A DNA stretch of 35,366 nt from an uncultured Planctomycetaceae bacterium (GTDB lineage Bacteria > Planctomycetota > Planctomycetia > Planctomycetales > Planctomycetaceae), in the NCBI GenBank assembly GCA_937916515.1, contig CALFSX010000161.1, positions 1-35,366 of the forward strand. The letters run 5' to 3'. The notes below the pieces were generated by a model. That model searched no databases. It was given only the letters and a program-made list of their open reading frames with translations, and was not told the DNA's origin. Shown piece after piece: positions 10,259 through 18,946 of the stretch; the stretch's first letter is position 1, and every line of letters starts with the position of its first letter. A program made the translations under genes and the position numbers.

Positions 10259-10978
10259 AATGGGTCAGAAGTGTTGGTAAACGGCGGCGGAGGTCAGTAA
10301 GCGGAGGTTACGAGACTTGACTTCCCAGGGGACTGGCAATGGACCATAAAATACGAAAGTAAACCAGTTCTGAAAATGAATCCCAGGCATGTCATATCAA
10401 AACGATTCTGTTCACGCACGGCTTCACGCATTCAAACGGCGTGCCAAAGACGCGACTTCAAGTGGCAATTCAGCAAACTCCGAAGCATAGACCTGCAGCT
10501 CAGTTGTGCTTTCTGAGGCCGCATATGCCTGGGCACGCAGTCGCTGAAGTCGTATGACTGGATGGTGCGATCAATGGCCGTCAGTGATTAACACGCCCGC
10601 GTGCGGATGTCCGTGGGAAGGCGATCGCAGCAGCAGAACCGGTCTCAACAAACGGGAAATTGCTGCGAAACGTAAGTAACGTAAATTCGGAAGCGATAGC
10701 CACAGCTATCTCTGATGCCAGATTGCAGCACACCAACCTGGCAAATTATTGGCCACTGTGGGAAGTAATATTCCATGTGATTGCTAAGCCGCTGCATGTG
10801 GTAAACCGCGCCCTGTCGAAATTGTCGCGACTTTCTAAAGCAGGTCGTTAAGCAAAACGCTGATTGACTGATGTGCTTCCGATCCTGCAATCGGCAACCT
10901 GCGGAATCTGCCAGCACCTGGCACAAAGAGTGCAGACGAAGGTGGTGGCTAAACGTTTGCTGCGTTTCTGAATTCAAA
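10259..10978. other. Intergenic region without recognisable gene
   Basis: About 720 nt between the divergent hybrid kinase and csrA. Frames on both strands are open only briefly and give Cys/Arg/His-rich translations with no domain. It should hold both promoters, but no clear -35/-10 pair stands out. Confidence 0.4.
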
Positions 10979-10989
10979 GGACTGGTGGA
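10979..10989 (+). promoter_or_regulatory. Ribosome-binding region of csrA with two GGA motifs
   Basis: The bases just before the csrA ATG are AAGGACTGGTGGA. They contain two GGA triplets (10979-10981 and 10987-10989), the core that CsrA recognises in RNA. One overlaps the likely Shine-Dalgarno and the other touches the start codon. This layout would permit translational autorepression, as known for csrA of other bacteria. It is an inference; I did not fold the leader. Confidence 0.4.
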
Positions 10990-11166
10990 ATGCTTGTACT
11001 ATCAAGGAAGATCAACCAAGCCATCTTTGTCGGTGAAAACATCGAAATTGAAGTGCTGCAGATCAAGGGGGGTGTGGTTCGAATTGGCATTACCGCACCG
11101 CGCGAAGTTCCGGTAATTCGAACCGAAATTTCCGAGTACAAAAGCAAATTCGCCATAGGCCTATGA
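10990..11166 (+). CDS. csrA: Carbon storage regulator CsrA
   Basis: A 58-aa protein beginning '[20 protein letters not shown]' and continuing '[19 protein letters not shown]' and 'VIRTEI', the complete signature of CsrA/RsmA. The RNA-binding 'LSRK' strand near the start and the 'GI-x-AP-x-x-V-x-V-x-R-x-E' strand are both present. CsrA is a dimeric RNA-binding protein that blocks or stabilises mRNAs at GGA motifs. In most planctomycetes and many other bacteria it sits near flagellar genes; here no flagellar gene is visible and the next gene is an NADH dehydrogenase. The start is fixed by the invariant N-terminus. Length is normal for the family (about 55-70 aa). Confidence 0.95.
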   Translation: MLVLSRKINQAIFVGENIEIEVLQIKGGVVRIGITAPREVPVIRTEISEYKSKFAIGL

Positions 11167-11202
11167 AACTGAACTTTCTTCCGCTACGAACGTGGTTGTA
11201 GT

Positions 11203-12570
11203 GTGAGGTGCAAAGACTTTCCGACGTCCTTTAACTATTTGCAGACATTGAAGCTTTCTGTGAGTTCCGCGACAGAAAAATCCAATCAACCTCATCGCGT
11301 CGTGATTATTGGCGGAGGCTTTGGTGGTTTGTATGCTGCCATCGCGCTTCGGAAAGCCAACGTTGGAATTACGTTGATTGATCGTCGCAACTTTCATCTG
11401 TTTCAGCCTTTGCTGTATCAAGTGGCCACGGGCGGACTCTCGCCAGCTAACATCGCTACGCCACTGCGATCAATTCTGTCCAGGCAAAAGAATTGCGAAG
11501 TCGTATTGGGAGAAGTTTCAACCATTGACGTGGCGGCAAAGATGGTGATTGTTGGCCATAATGCTTTCGAATACGATTCGCTGGTTGTCGCTGCAGGAGC
11601 CAGTCATGCGTACTTTGGTCACGACGAATGGGAACCGTTGGCACCAGGCCTGAAAACGATCGAAGACGCGACGAACATTCGTTGTCGGATTCTGGCAGCT
11701 TTTGAAGCAGCGGAAATTGAAGCCGATCCTATTAAGCGAGCGGCGTGGATGACGTTTCTGGTTGTCGGTGGCGGCCCCACCGGTGTCGAATTAACCGGCG
11801 CCTTGTCGGAGCTGGCTCACCACACTTTGAAGCACGACTATCGCAACATCAATCCGTCAGACGCAAAGATAATTCTGGTCAACGCTTCCGACCGCGTGTT
11901 GATGCCCTATCCAGAAGACCTTTCAGCGGCGGCCATGGAATCGCTGGAATCGCGGAATGTCGAGGTGATGTTGGATACCAAGCTAACCGGCGTGTATCCC
12001 GATTTTGTGGTTGTGGAAACTCCTCAAGGTGTGCGACAAATTCCCACCAAAACAACGCTGTGGGCCGCCGGTGTGAAAGCCTCTGCATTAGGACAGCAAC
12101 TGGCAGCCGCCAGCGGCGAACCTGCCGATCGAACCGGACGTGTGATCGTTCAGCCGGATTTGTCTCTGGCTCTTCAGCCGGAAATCTTTGTCATCGGCGA
12201 CATGGCAAGTTCAAGCCATCAGACAGGCAAGCCGCTGCCCGGAGTTGCCTCAGTGGCGATGCAACAGGGAAATTATGTGGCCGATGTTATTCGTCGTCGT
12301 CTTGCAGGGAAGCCTGCAACTGCCTTTCACTATCGTGACTATGGTTCGATGGCGACGATCGGTCGAGGTTCTGCGGTGGCGATGTTTGGCAAACGCCGGT
12401 TCTCTGGAATTTTCGCCTGGCTGATTTGGTTGTTCGTCCACGTGTTGAAGCTGGCAAAGTTCGAAAACCGAGTTCTTGTGCTGCTGCAATGGGCCTGGCA
12501 TTACACAACGTGGAATCAGGCAGCCAGACTGATCACTCAATCATCAGCGTCTGTCCCCAAAAAAACGTAG
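11203..12570 (+). CDS. ndh: Type II NADH:quinone oxidoreductase
   Basis: A 455-aa flavoprotein of the NDH-2 family, which passes electrons from NADH to quinone at the inner face of the membrane without pumping protons. FAD-binding GGGFGG is at 37-42 and NAD-binding GGGPTG at 189-194. The 'NFHLFQPLLYQVATGGLSP' and 'AAGASHAYFGHDEWE' stretches are diagnostic, and 'FVIGDMA' is the second FAD contact. The C-terminal hydrophobic 'FAWLIWLFVHVLKLAKFENR' is the usual membrane anchor. The GTG at 11203 gives a long N-terminus before the fold; a TTG at 11248 or GTG at 11260 fits family length better, and none has a good Shine-Dalgarno. It follows csrA by 36 nt and may be co-transcribed. Confidence 0.93.
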   Translation: MRCKDFPTSFNYLQTLKLSVSSATEKSNQPHRVVIIGGGFGGLYAAIALRKANVGITLIDRRNFHLFQPLLYQVATGGLSPANIATPLRSILSRQKNCEVVLGEVSTIDVAAKMVIVGHNAFEYDSLVVAAGASHAYFGHDEWEPLAPGLKTIEDATNIRCRILAAFEAAEIEADPIKRAAWMTFLVVGGGPTGVELTGALSELAHHTLKHDYRNINPSDAKIILVNASDRVLMPYPEDLSAAAMESLESRNVEVMLDTKLTGVYPDFVVVETPQGVRQIPTKTTLWAAGVKASALGQQLAAASGEPADRTGRVIVQPDLSLALQPEIFVIGDMASSSHQTGKPLPGVASVAMQQGNYVADVIRRRLAGKPATAFHYRDYGSMATIGRGSAVAMFGKRRFSGIFAWLIWLFVHVLKLAKFENRVLVLLQWAWHYTTWNQAARLITQSSASVPKKT

Positions 12571-12753
12571 AGTAAGTCGCGGCGTTCGAACATTCGCAGG
12601 CTAAGTCGGTGCGGCGCTATTTCATGGGCAATCCGGTATTTCTGGAAGCAGATACGGATCAATGGAAACGGATGGCGTTACTAAACCAGAGTGCGACCAT
12701 TTGAGTTGCGGATAAGTCTATCACGGACAACGTATAAGTTGGGAGACGACACC

Positions 12754-13401
12754 ATGCGAAAACGAACACTTCAGACATTGAGCGTCATTTGTGCCCTGTC
12801 GTTTTTTGCTGCGGCGTCCTATGCACAGCGTGGTGGCGGAGGTCAGGGCAGAGGTGGCATGCAGGGCGGTGGCTGCATGAAAAGCGGCGGAAACGCTGGT
12901 GTCGGATCAGGCATGATGGCCGGGCAGGGTTTCCGAATGGGCGGCGGCATGACAGGCAATATGATGAATGCCAACCTGATGAACGCATTCGCAAATATGA
13001 ATCGATTGGGGCCAGCGCCGATGAGAGGCAACAATGGCAATCAGGGATCTCGAGGCGCTGCTTCTATTCGCCAACCAACTCCCCAGCAGTTTACTCAAAC
13101 GGCCATGCGGATGGACCGTGATCGAGATCGGAAGTTAAACAGGGAAGAATTGGCTGAGGTTGCAACCGCCGTGATGGCGGAGCTGAACCGTCATTCCCAG
13201 AACCGAATCGGAGCACCACCCGCCTCTTTGGGAAGTGACCGGACAACAGCAATTGTCACCGGGGAATCGACCAGCAATGATTCAGAAGTGACGGAATCGT
13301 TCGTCAATCGCTGCCTGCAATTCGACGTCGACAAAGATGGTGCGTTAAATGTAACAGAAACGCGAGTCATGGCCGCGGCGTTGATTAAGTCGCTTAGCTG
13401 A
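12754..13401 (+). CDS. Exported EF-hand protein
   Basis: A 215-aa protein. The ATG at 12754 is chosen because a GGGAG Shine-Dalgarno lies just upstream (12741-12745) and a clean signal peptide follows (positive 'MRKR', hydrophobic core, 'ASYAQ' cleavage site near residue 22). A longer frame upstream (from 12691) lacks these signs. Residues about 23-110 are Gly, Met and Asn rich and low in complexity. Two EF-hand loops follow: 'DRDRDRKLNREE' and 'DVDKDGALNVTE', each with the expected acidic positions. Likely a periplasmic or surface Ca2+-binding protein. EF-hand exported proteins are frequent in planctomycetes. No partner gene is evident. Confidence 0.85.
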   Translation: MRKRTLQTLSVICALSFFAAASYAQRGGGGQGRGGMQGGGCMKSGGNAGVGSGMMAGQGFRMGGGMTGNMMNANLMNAFANMNRLGPAPMRGNNGNQGSRGAASIRQPTPQQFTQTAMRMDRDRDRKLNREELAEVATAVMAELNRHSQNRIGAPPASLGSDRTTAIVTGESTSNDSEVTESFVNRCLQFDVDKDGALNVTETRVMAAALIKSLS

Positions 13402-13948
13402 TGCACACAACTTTGCTGCACCTGAGTGCAACGGGGCAAGGCGGAATCTGCAGTGGCTGGCGAATGGGGCGTCCGTGGATTTCGGTTTTTCGTCCTGGGC
13501 GGTTGTGTTTTGGACAAGCGGAAACGCGCCTTCAAATCGGTCAGGGGAATTACTGGCCGATGGTCGGTATTAGGGCAAATATTTCACATCTGTTTTTGCT
13601 GCAGCAAAGGCAATTTGCCCCGTCGCTTTCGGCTTCCTTCTCAGCTCAGTTTGGTTATCGCTCTCAGGACCCCTGCCTTTACAGTTCGCCGGAAAGAAGC
13701 TTGCTGTGGATATTGTTCGAGGTAAATGGGGTCGAAACGCGGACAATGGCTTTGTCTGGTCGAAATATTTGAACGATTCTCAAAGTTTCCTGCCTTAAAA
13801 GTGTCAGTCAGCGTAAAAATCAGACGTCGACATTTCACGAGGTTTTGTAGACTACGCGGCAGTTCACGGAAACCTGGTTCGCAACTTTGAATACTTTCAA
13901 ACAACCAACTCGCAGCTTGCCCGCACTTTCTTAACGGAGATCATTCAG
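13402..13948. other. Intergenic region without recognisable gene
   Basis: About 550 nt between the EF-hand and Cys-rich genes. Overlapping short frames give no domain, no signal peptide and no good ribosome binding site. The promoter of the Cys-rich gene should lie near the end, since the 20 nt before its ATG hold a GGAG. Confidence 0.4.
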
Positions 13949-14353
13949 ATGAAAGCACTTCTTATTTTGGCCGCTGTCGTCGGCAGTGCCTACGTTGGCT
14001 ACTCTTACAATTCAACAGATGGCGAAAGCTGCCTGGTTTGCCCCATGACTGGCCAACCAGTGTTTGGTTCAACAGATTCAGCAGGTCCCGGCTGCTGTTC
14101 TGGCGGTGCCGCAGCAACACTGACCGGTGTTGACGGTGCAGCTCCAACCTGTTGCGGTCAATCCAAAACTGGCAGTTGCTCCGAAGTTGCTGACGCTGTG
14201 TTAACTTCAACAGATGCGGCTGAATGCCACGGTGACTGCGATAAAGCCTGTTGCCAGGATAAAAAAGACACCGTTGATGTCGCTGTAAGCCAGGACGAAG
14301 TTGTTGCTGAAGACACAACTGAAGCTGTTTCTGAAGTGACAGAAACTGAGTAG
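13949..14353 (+). CDS. Small exported Cys-rich protein
   Basis: A 134-aa protein, family not recognised. It starts with a short Lys then a hydrophobic segment ('MKALLILAAVVGSAYVGY'), a signal peptide or N-terminal anchor. Eleven cysteines follow, many paired: C28-x-x-C31 ('CLVCPMTG'), 'GCCSGG', 'TCCGQ', and 'ECHGDCDKACCQDKK'. The last 30 residues are strongly acidic (Asp, Glu, Thr, Val). This pattern suggests metal binding or disulfide cross-linking outside the cytoplasm, but no function is assigned. A GGAG Shine-Dalgarno lies about 10 nt before the ATG. A strong intrinsic terminator ends the unit 44 nt after the stop, so it is probably monocistronic. Confidence 0.75.
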   Translation: MKALLILAAVVGSAYVGYSYNSTDGESCLVCPMTGQPVFGSTDSAGPGCCSGGAAATLTGVDGAAPTCCGQSKTGSCSEVADAVLTSTDAAECHGDCDKACCQDKKDTVDVAVSQDEVVAEDTTEAVSEVTETE

Positions 14354-14396
14354 TACCGTTTCATCGTTTTGCTGATCGTACAACACAAACAAAGAT

Positions 14397-14429
14397 GGAG
14401 TCGCACACAAAAGTGCGACTCCTTTTTTT
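14397..14429 (+). terminator. Rho-independent terminator of the Cys-rich gene
   Basis: Perfect 10-bp stem ggagtcgcac / gtgcgactcc with a 6-nt loop acaaaa, followed by seven T (14423-14429). It is placed 44 nt after the stop at 14353. This is the clearest terminator in the window. Confidence 0.93.
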
Positions 14430-14504
14430 ATGGGGTTTGCAGACAACATGGCGGCAGATGTGAAACAGCAGACAGCTGCGTTCCTCGGCAACTGATTTTC
14501 GCCA

Positions 14505-14605
14505 AACTGTGTCTCGGACGCTTTCAGCGTAAAATAGACCTACGAGGCTGGTTGGCAGCTGCGTTGCCAGCTCCGGATTCCAACGTAGCGCCAGTCGCCA
14601 CACTT
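14505..14605. repeat. REP-like palindromic element
   Basis: Two palindromes 16 nt apart in non-coding DNA: acgct-ttc-agcgt (14518-14530) and a nested one with arms gctgg/ccagc (14547-14551, 14567-14571) and tggca/tgcca inside. The layout resembles the paired palindromes of bacterial interspersed elements. No second copy of this unit is seen in the window, so its repeat status is unproven here. Confidence 0.35.
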
Positions 14606-14658
14606 CTGTTCTTCAACAAGATCGCTTGCAGGACTAACGGGCACGTTGGAGAGGTAGG

Positions 14659-15147
14659 TTAGTCCTGTTGACTGTCGTCATTGCCAACCCGCTTCCAGTT
14701 AAGCACGTTGGTCGACCTGCTTTTACCCTGCATCGCCGCAAGAAAGGGTTGAGGAAACTTAGATCCGATCGTATTGCCCTGCTGGTCGTAGACAAATTCA
14801 AGGTGATGGCCTTCAACATATTCCTTTCCAGCTTCGTAAAGCGCGGCGCAAGTCAGCACGGGCTCAGCAAGAAGCATGATCGGTGGCAAGAATCCAACTG
14901 GCATTTCGGTGTTCAGCTTCGCATGAATGTGATAGTGCTCAACTTCGAACTGTCGTGTTTCTTCGCTTTGAGGGTCGATCAGATTGATCAGCGACACGGC
15001 GTCTGGTTTTCCAAATCTGTCTTGCACGATTTGACGCGAATCAAGGTCACGGAGCGTTGTGCCGGATTGTGAAATTAGCAGGCTACAGCCCGACAGGCAT
15101 GTGCTAAAGACTGCCCATGCAGTCATAGACAACAGTCGAGTCGACAT
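14659..15147 (-). CDS. Putative lipoprotein
   Basis: A 162-aa protein with a lipoprotein signal peptide: 'MSTRLLSMTAWAVFSTCLSG' followed by the lipobox Cys (LSGC, Cys at residue 21). A GAGGAG Shine-Dalgarno precedes the ATG on the minus strand at a good distance. The mature part opens with 'RQIVQDRFGKPDAV', resembling the 'x-x-V-x-x-x-FG-x-P' segment of small envelope lipoproteins of the SmpA/BamE or OmlA kind, but the rest does not confirm that family. A hydrophobic stretch 'VGFLPPIMLLAEPVLTCAA' lies mid-protein. Function unknown; membrane attachment is well supported. Confidence 0.75.
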   Translation of the reverse strand: MSTRLLSMTAWAVFSTCLSGCSLLISQSGTTLRDLDSRQIVQDRFGKPDAVSLINLIDPQSEETRQFEVEHYHIHAKLNTEMPVGFLPPIMLLAEPVLTCAALYEAGKEYVEGHHLEFVYDQQGNTIGSKFPQPFLAAMQGKSRSTNVLNWKRVGNDDSQQD

Positions 15148-15999
15148 TGCTCAGCTACTCCTCAACCGCCGTGTGTTTCCGGTTAACAGCGAACGCGTCC
15201 CGATAGATTCGACGCAATCCAACTTCAGGCTCTATGCAGCCGATGTAAGGCTAAGGACGCTGTGATTCCAAACAGCCATAATTGTAACAGTACTCAAAGA
15301 TCACGTCAATCTGGCATCCTGTTCACCTGTCCTGGCTGCACAGAAACCTGCAAACCTTAGGGGCATACATCTTTTTCGTCTTGACGAACTGTTGGAAGTC
15401 TCTTGACGGTCTTGTTGGCTTAGAGGTCTTGTTTTGCTGAGCAACTTTCTACGATCGAAAGCAGGGCTTAGTCGAATTGGCGGGGTGGGTGCCCGACTGC
15501 GGTGGTCTTATGTTGCATCGAGGATTGTTGACTTCGACGTCGCATATTCTGCTGTCGTTTAATCCGTGGTCGTAGACCTGTATGTCTTGCGCGGCCTGAT
15601 GTGTATGGTGTTGTCTGCGACCACAGGGTAAACGAATCGGGGAACAGCCCGACTTTGTGAATCGTTGTTTGCGGTGAACGTTTCTGTGTTTGTTGGGCTC
15701 ACTTACTACGAGCGACGACCGGCGTTGCAGTTCGCGGCGGAGAAACGTTCGCATCGCGGGCAGGCAGCCTGCATACCGCACTGCACCAGTCGCAGCGGTT
15801 TCACAACTGAAGTCGGCTGTGTGCGGGCAGGGTGGCAGCATGTTCATTACTCTTGTTTTTGGCCAGTTGTTAACAACGAGCAGTCAAGTTGTTCTATTCC
15901 ATCCGGACTTTGAAATGCGGTCTGTTGAGCGAGTTGCAATGCATGCCTGGGGAGATACAGTTACTGAGCGGGCCGCTGTGAATTTTGTGTAAGGATTGA
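15148..15999. other. Intergenic region without recognisable gene
   Basis: About 850 nt between the divergent lipoprotein and kinase genes. A short palindrome gcaggc-a-gcctgc lies at 15760-15772. Frames at 15449-15847 (minus) and 15665-15992 (plus) are Arg/Cys-rich and carry no domain. A 50-codon frame at 15840-15992 ends 7 nt before the kinase but has little support. Promoters for both flanking genes are expected here. Confidence 0.4.
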
Positions 16000-18498
16000 G
16001 TGCAGGGATCTCTTCGCAGGGACCTCATTGCCAACGTTTCTTGCATTAGCCGAATGCTGTTTGCACCAATTACAAAGTTGCGTTTGTCAGCAGAGGCATT
16101 TGGTTTGTCAACAGGGGATAATCAGTCAGCAAGTTCGCCATTTCGACTGCTGATCGTGGACGAGAGTGCAGACGAACGTCTTGAGATACAGCGATTGCTT
16201 CGGGCCGGGTCCGACAGAATTTATGACTTCATCGATGCTGATTCCGGTGCGTCGGCTGTCAAACTGATTCTGGCTGCTAATCAACCTGTTCCAGACTGCG
16301 TTCTGCTTAGCGAGTCTCTGCCAGATTTTAGTGCGACAGAATTTCTGGCCGCGATACATTCAGCAGGGGGGCTTTCTCTGTGTCCGGTGGTCGTTCTGAC
16401 TTGCAAGGATGGCCCGAATGTTGGTCGCGAACTGCTGCGTGCGGGAGCTCAGGATTATGTCGGCAAGGCCTGGATGACGCCTCAATGTCTGACGCGATCG
16501 ATCGAAAACGCCGCCGAACGATGGGCTCTGGCAGGCAAACTGATTCACCGAAATGACCGACTAAGTGAAAGCGAAAAGCAGTTTCGTGTTATCTTCGCCA
16601 GTGCGGCTGTTGGGATTGCTCGCGTTGAACTGGATGGACGTTTTGCGGAGATTAATGAAGCGTTTTGCAGGATGCACGGCTACGACAGGGAGGAGATGTT
16701 GCAGCTGTCGGTTCAGCAGGTGACTCACCCTGACGACGTTGCGGTCGACATGGCGTTTATGGAAACGTTGCTCGACGGCAGCCGGGTAACTTACACCATC
16801 GAGAAGCGCAAGATTCGCAAGGATGGCACGACGATCTGGGTCAACCATGCTGTATCGCTGGACCGTCTTGCGGATGGGAGTCCTTATCAATTTATTAGCA
16901 CCGTGCACGATATTTCTGATCGAAAGCCTGCTGAAGAGCGACTGTTCGAAACCACTAGTCGGCTGCAGGCCCTGATGAATGCTCTGCCGGTCGGAGTCAG
17001 TTTTTCTGACGATAGGTCCTGCGAACGAATCAGCGGAAATCCCACAGTGCTGGCTCAATTTGCAGTGAAGCCAACGGATAATTTATCCGCTTCCGCCGTG
17101 GATCCAGCGGCTCCCGGTCGCCAGGTGCAGTTTTTTAGTGCGGGACGAAGGATTCAAACTTCGGAGCTGCCTTTGCAGCGTGCGGTTGCGGAAGATCGAA
17201 CGGTTCCGCCCATGGATCTGGAAGTTCTGATGCCGGACGGCAGACGCTGGTATGCGGAAGCATCTGGTGCCCCGATTCATGACGGCAGCGGTGAAGTTGT
17301 CGCCGGAGTTGCCGTGACTGTTGACGTGACGTCTCGCAAAGAAGCGGAAAATGCGTTGCGTCAGAGCGAAGAACGTCGTCGGCTGACGCTCGAAGCTGGT
17401 TCGATGGGCACGTTTGAAGTTGATCTGGTGACTGGCGAAGAATTCTGGAACTCTGCGGAATTCGAATTGCTCGGACTGAAGCCAGGGCAACTTCCCGCGT
17501 GTTCCGAAACTTTTTTCCGTTACGTTCACCCAGAAGATCTACAGCGGGTGCAACAGGAATGGGATGCGGCAACTCGATTGGGCACGCTGGATACTGAATT
17601 CAGGATTGTGCGTGCTGACGGAAGGGTTCGGTGGTTGGTCGGTAAGGGGGCATTGCTGCGCGGATCCGATGTCGTCGATCATCGGTCGCAAAAGACGGCT
17701 GGCCGGTTCCTGGGAGTCAACTATGACATCACGAAGCTGAAAGATGCAGAAGAGAACGTCCGAAAACTGAACGCTGAACTGGAAGATCGAGTACTTCAGC
17801 GAACAGCTCAACTGGAATCGGCGAACAAAGAACTGGAATCGTTTACGTATTCCGTGTCGCACGACATGCGAGCTCCTGTTCGGGCCATTGACGGATTTTC
17901 CCGCATCCTTCAGGAAGAGCTTATTACAAATATCTCTCCGGAAGCAGCAGACTGTCTGGATGAAGTTGCTCGCAATGCAAAGTACATGGGGCGGCTGATT
18001 GACGATCTGCTGAACTTTTCGCGATTGGGGCGACTGGCTTTGCGAGTCAAAACGTTCTGCCCGGACACACTGGTGGAACAGTGTGTTGCCGAATTAAACA
18101 TCAACGAATCGGCGGTGTTTCAGATTTTGCCGTTTCAGTCCTGTCAGGCCGATTCGTTTCTGTTGAAACAGGTTTGGGTTAATCTGATTGCCAACGCATT
18201 GAAATACTCAAGGCTTTCAAATCCACCCGTCATTGAAATTGGATCTGCTACTTCTGAACGTGAAGTGGTGTATTACGTAAAAGACAACGGCGTCGGCTTC
18301 GACATGCGTTACGCAGACAAATTGTTCGGTGTATTTCAGAGACTACACCGACAGGAAGATTACGAAGGCACTGGCGTTGGTCTGGCCATTGTGCAGCGCA
18401 TCGTTCATCGTCATGGCGGGCGGGTGTGGGCAGAATCCACGCCCGGAGACGGAGCGACGTTTCATTTTTCTCTGCCGTTTGAAGGAGTGACCACGTGA
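16000..18498 (+). CDS. Receiver-PAS-PAS-PAS histidine kinase with degenerate receiver
   Basis: An 832-aa soluble kinase. Approximate domains: receiver-like 47-165, PAS 190-310 ('HPDDVAVD'), PAS-like 318-445, PAS_3 450-580 ('HPEDLQRV'), helical linker 580-612, HisKA with H621 ('YSVSHDMRAPVRAIDGF') and HATPase 715-830 ('NLIANALKYSR', 'DNGVGFDM', 'GTGVGLAIV'). The HisKA/HATPase type is that of phytochrome-like kinases. The receiver has Ser104 in 'LLSESLP' where the phospho-acceptor Asp belongs, though the Thr ('VLTCKD') and Lys ('YVGKAW') remain. The GTG start has AAGGA at 15991-15995; the later ATG at 16054 has none. The stop overlaps the next start by 4 nt (GTGA), so the two are translationally coupled. 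Confidence 0.92.
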   Translation: MQGSLRRDLIANVSCISRMLFAPITKLRLSAEAFGLSTGDNQSASSPFRLLIVDESADERLEIQRLLRAGSDRIYDFIDADSGASAVKLILAANQPVPDCVLLSESLPDFSATEFLAAIHSAGGLSLCPVVVLTCKDGPNVGRELLRAGAQDYVGKAWMTPQCLTRSIENAAERWALAGKLIHRNDRLSESEKQFRVIFASAAVGIARVELDGRFAEINEAFCRMHGYDREEMLQLSVQQVTHPDDVAVDMAFMETLLDGSRVTYTIEKRKIRKDGTTIWVNHAVSLDRLADGSPYQFISTVHDISDRKPAEERLFETTSRLQALMNALPVGVSFSDDRSCERISGNPTVLAQFAVKPTDNLSASAVDPAAPGRQVQFFSAGRRIQTSELPLQRAVAEDRTVPPMDLEVLMPDGRRWYAEASGAPIHDGSGEVVAGVAVTVDVTSRKEAENALRQSEERRRLTLEAGSMGTFEVDLVTGEEFWNSAEFELLGLKPGQLPACSETFFRYVHPEDLQRVQQEWDAATRLGTLDTEFRIVRADGRVRWLVGKGALLRGSDVVDHRSQKTAGRFLGVNYDITKLKDAEENVRKLNAELEDRVLQRTAQLESANKELESFTYSVSHDMRAPVRAIDGFSRILQEELITNISPEAADCLDEVARNAKYMGRLIDDLLNFSRLGRLALRVKTFCPDTLVEQCVAELNINESAVFQILPFQSCQADSFLLKQVWVNLIANALKYSRLSNPPVIEIGSATSEREVVYYVKDNGVGFDMRYADKLFGVFQRLHRQEDYEGTGVGLAIVQRIVHRHGGRVWAESTPGDGATFHFSLPFEGVTT

Positions 18499-18941
18499 CA
18501 GATACTGTTGAGATTCTGCTTGTGGAAGACAATCCCAGCGACATCAAGCTGGCAATGCATGCATTCCGAAAAAACAACATTGCGAATCAGGTAGTGGTGT
18601 TGCGAGATGGCGCGGAAGCTCTGGAATATCTGTTCTGCACCGATCGCTATGCAGACCGCCGGGGCCAGCACCAACCCAAAGTTGTATTGCTGGATCTTAA
18701 GCTGCCGCTGATTGATGGAATCGAAGTGCTGCGACGATTGAAGTCTGACAGTGAGACAAAGTCAATCCCGGTGGTGGTGATGACTTCGTCCAGTGAAGAA
18801 CGCGACATGGTGGAAAGCTACAAGTTGGGAGTCAATGGGTATGTTCAGAAGCCCGTTGATTTTGAACAGTTTACCAATGTGGTCCGTCAGCTTGGCATGT
18901 TCTGGCTTCTCGTCAACAGGGTTCCTTATCGTACTGAGTAA
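18495..18941 (+). CDS. Rcp1-like stand-alone response regulator
   Basis: A 148-aa receiver-only protein of the Rcp1 type: 'ILLVEDNPSDIKLAMHAFRK' at the N-terminus, 'LRDGAEALEYL', phospho-acceptor D67 ('LLDLKLP'), 'VVMTSSSEERDM' and Lys in 'VQKPVDF'. Rcp1 proteins are the cognate partners of phytochrome-like kinases, which is exactly the kinase type encoded upstream. The GTG start overlaps the kinase stop by 4 nt and the next gene starts 5 nt after its stop. It lacks an output domain, so it probably relays phosphate or works by binding. The partner assignment is inferred from gene order and family. Confidence 0.93.
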   Translation: MTDTVEILLVEDNPSDIKLAMHAFRKNNIANQVVVLRDGAEALEYLFCTDRYADRRGQHQPKVVLLDLKLPLIDGIEVLRRLKSDSETKSIPVVVMTSSSEERDMVESYKLGVNGYVQKPVDFEQFTNVVRQLGMFWLLVNRVPYRTE

Positions 18942-18946
18942 CGTAA

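Noticed and set aside
10645-10977. 110-codon minus-strand frame upstream of csrA
   Set aside because: Cys/His/Arg/Gln-rich composition, no ribosome binding site and no domain; typical chance frame.
12691-12753. Longer start for the EF-hand protein
   Set aside because: It would place 21 polar residues before a perfect signal peptide, while the GGGAG Shine-Dalgarno points to ATG 12754.
13401-13772. 123-codon frame directly after the EF-hand gene
   Set aside because: Trp/Arg/Phe-rich translation without domain or signal; overlaps another equally open frame.
15840-15992. 50-codon plus-strand frame ending 7 nt before the kinase at 16000
   Set aside because: No domain, weak AGGG-like ribosome binding site and Arg/Val-rich random character; not enough to call a gene.
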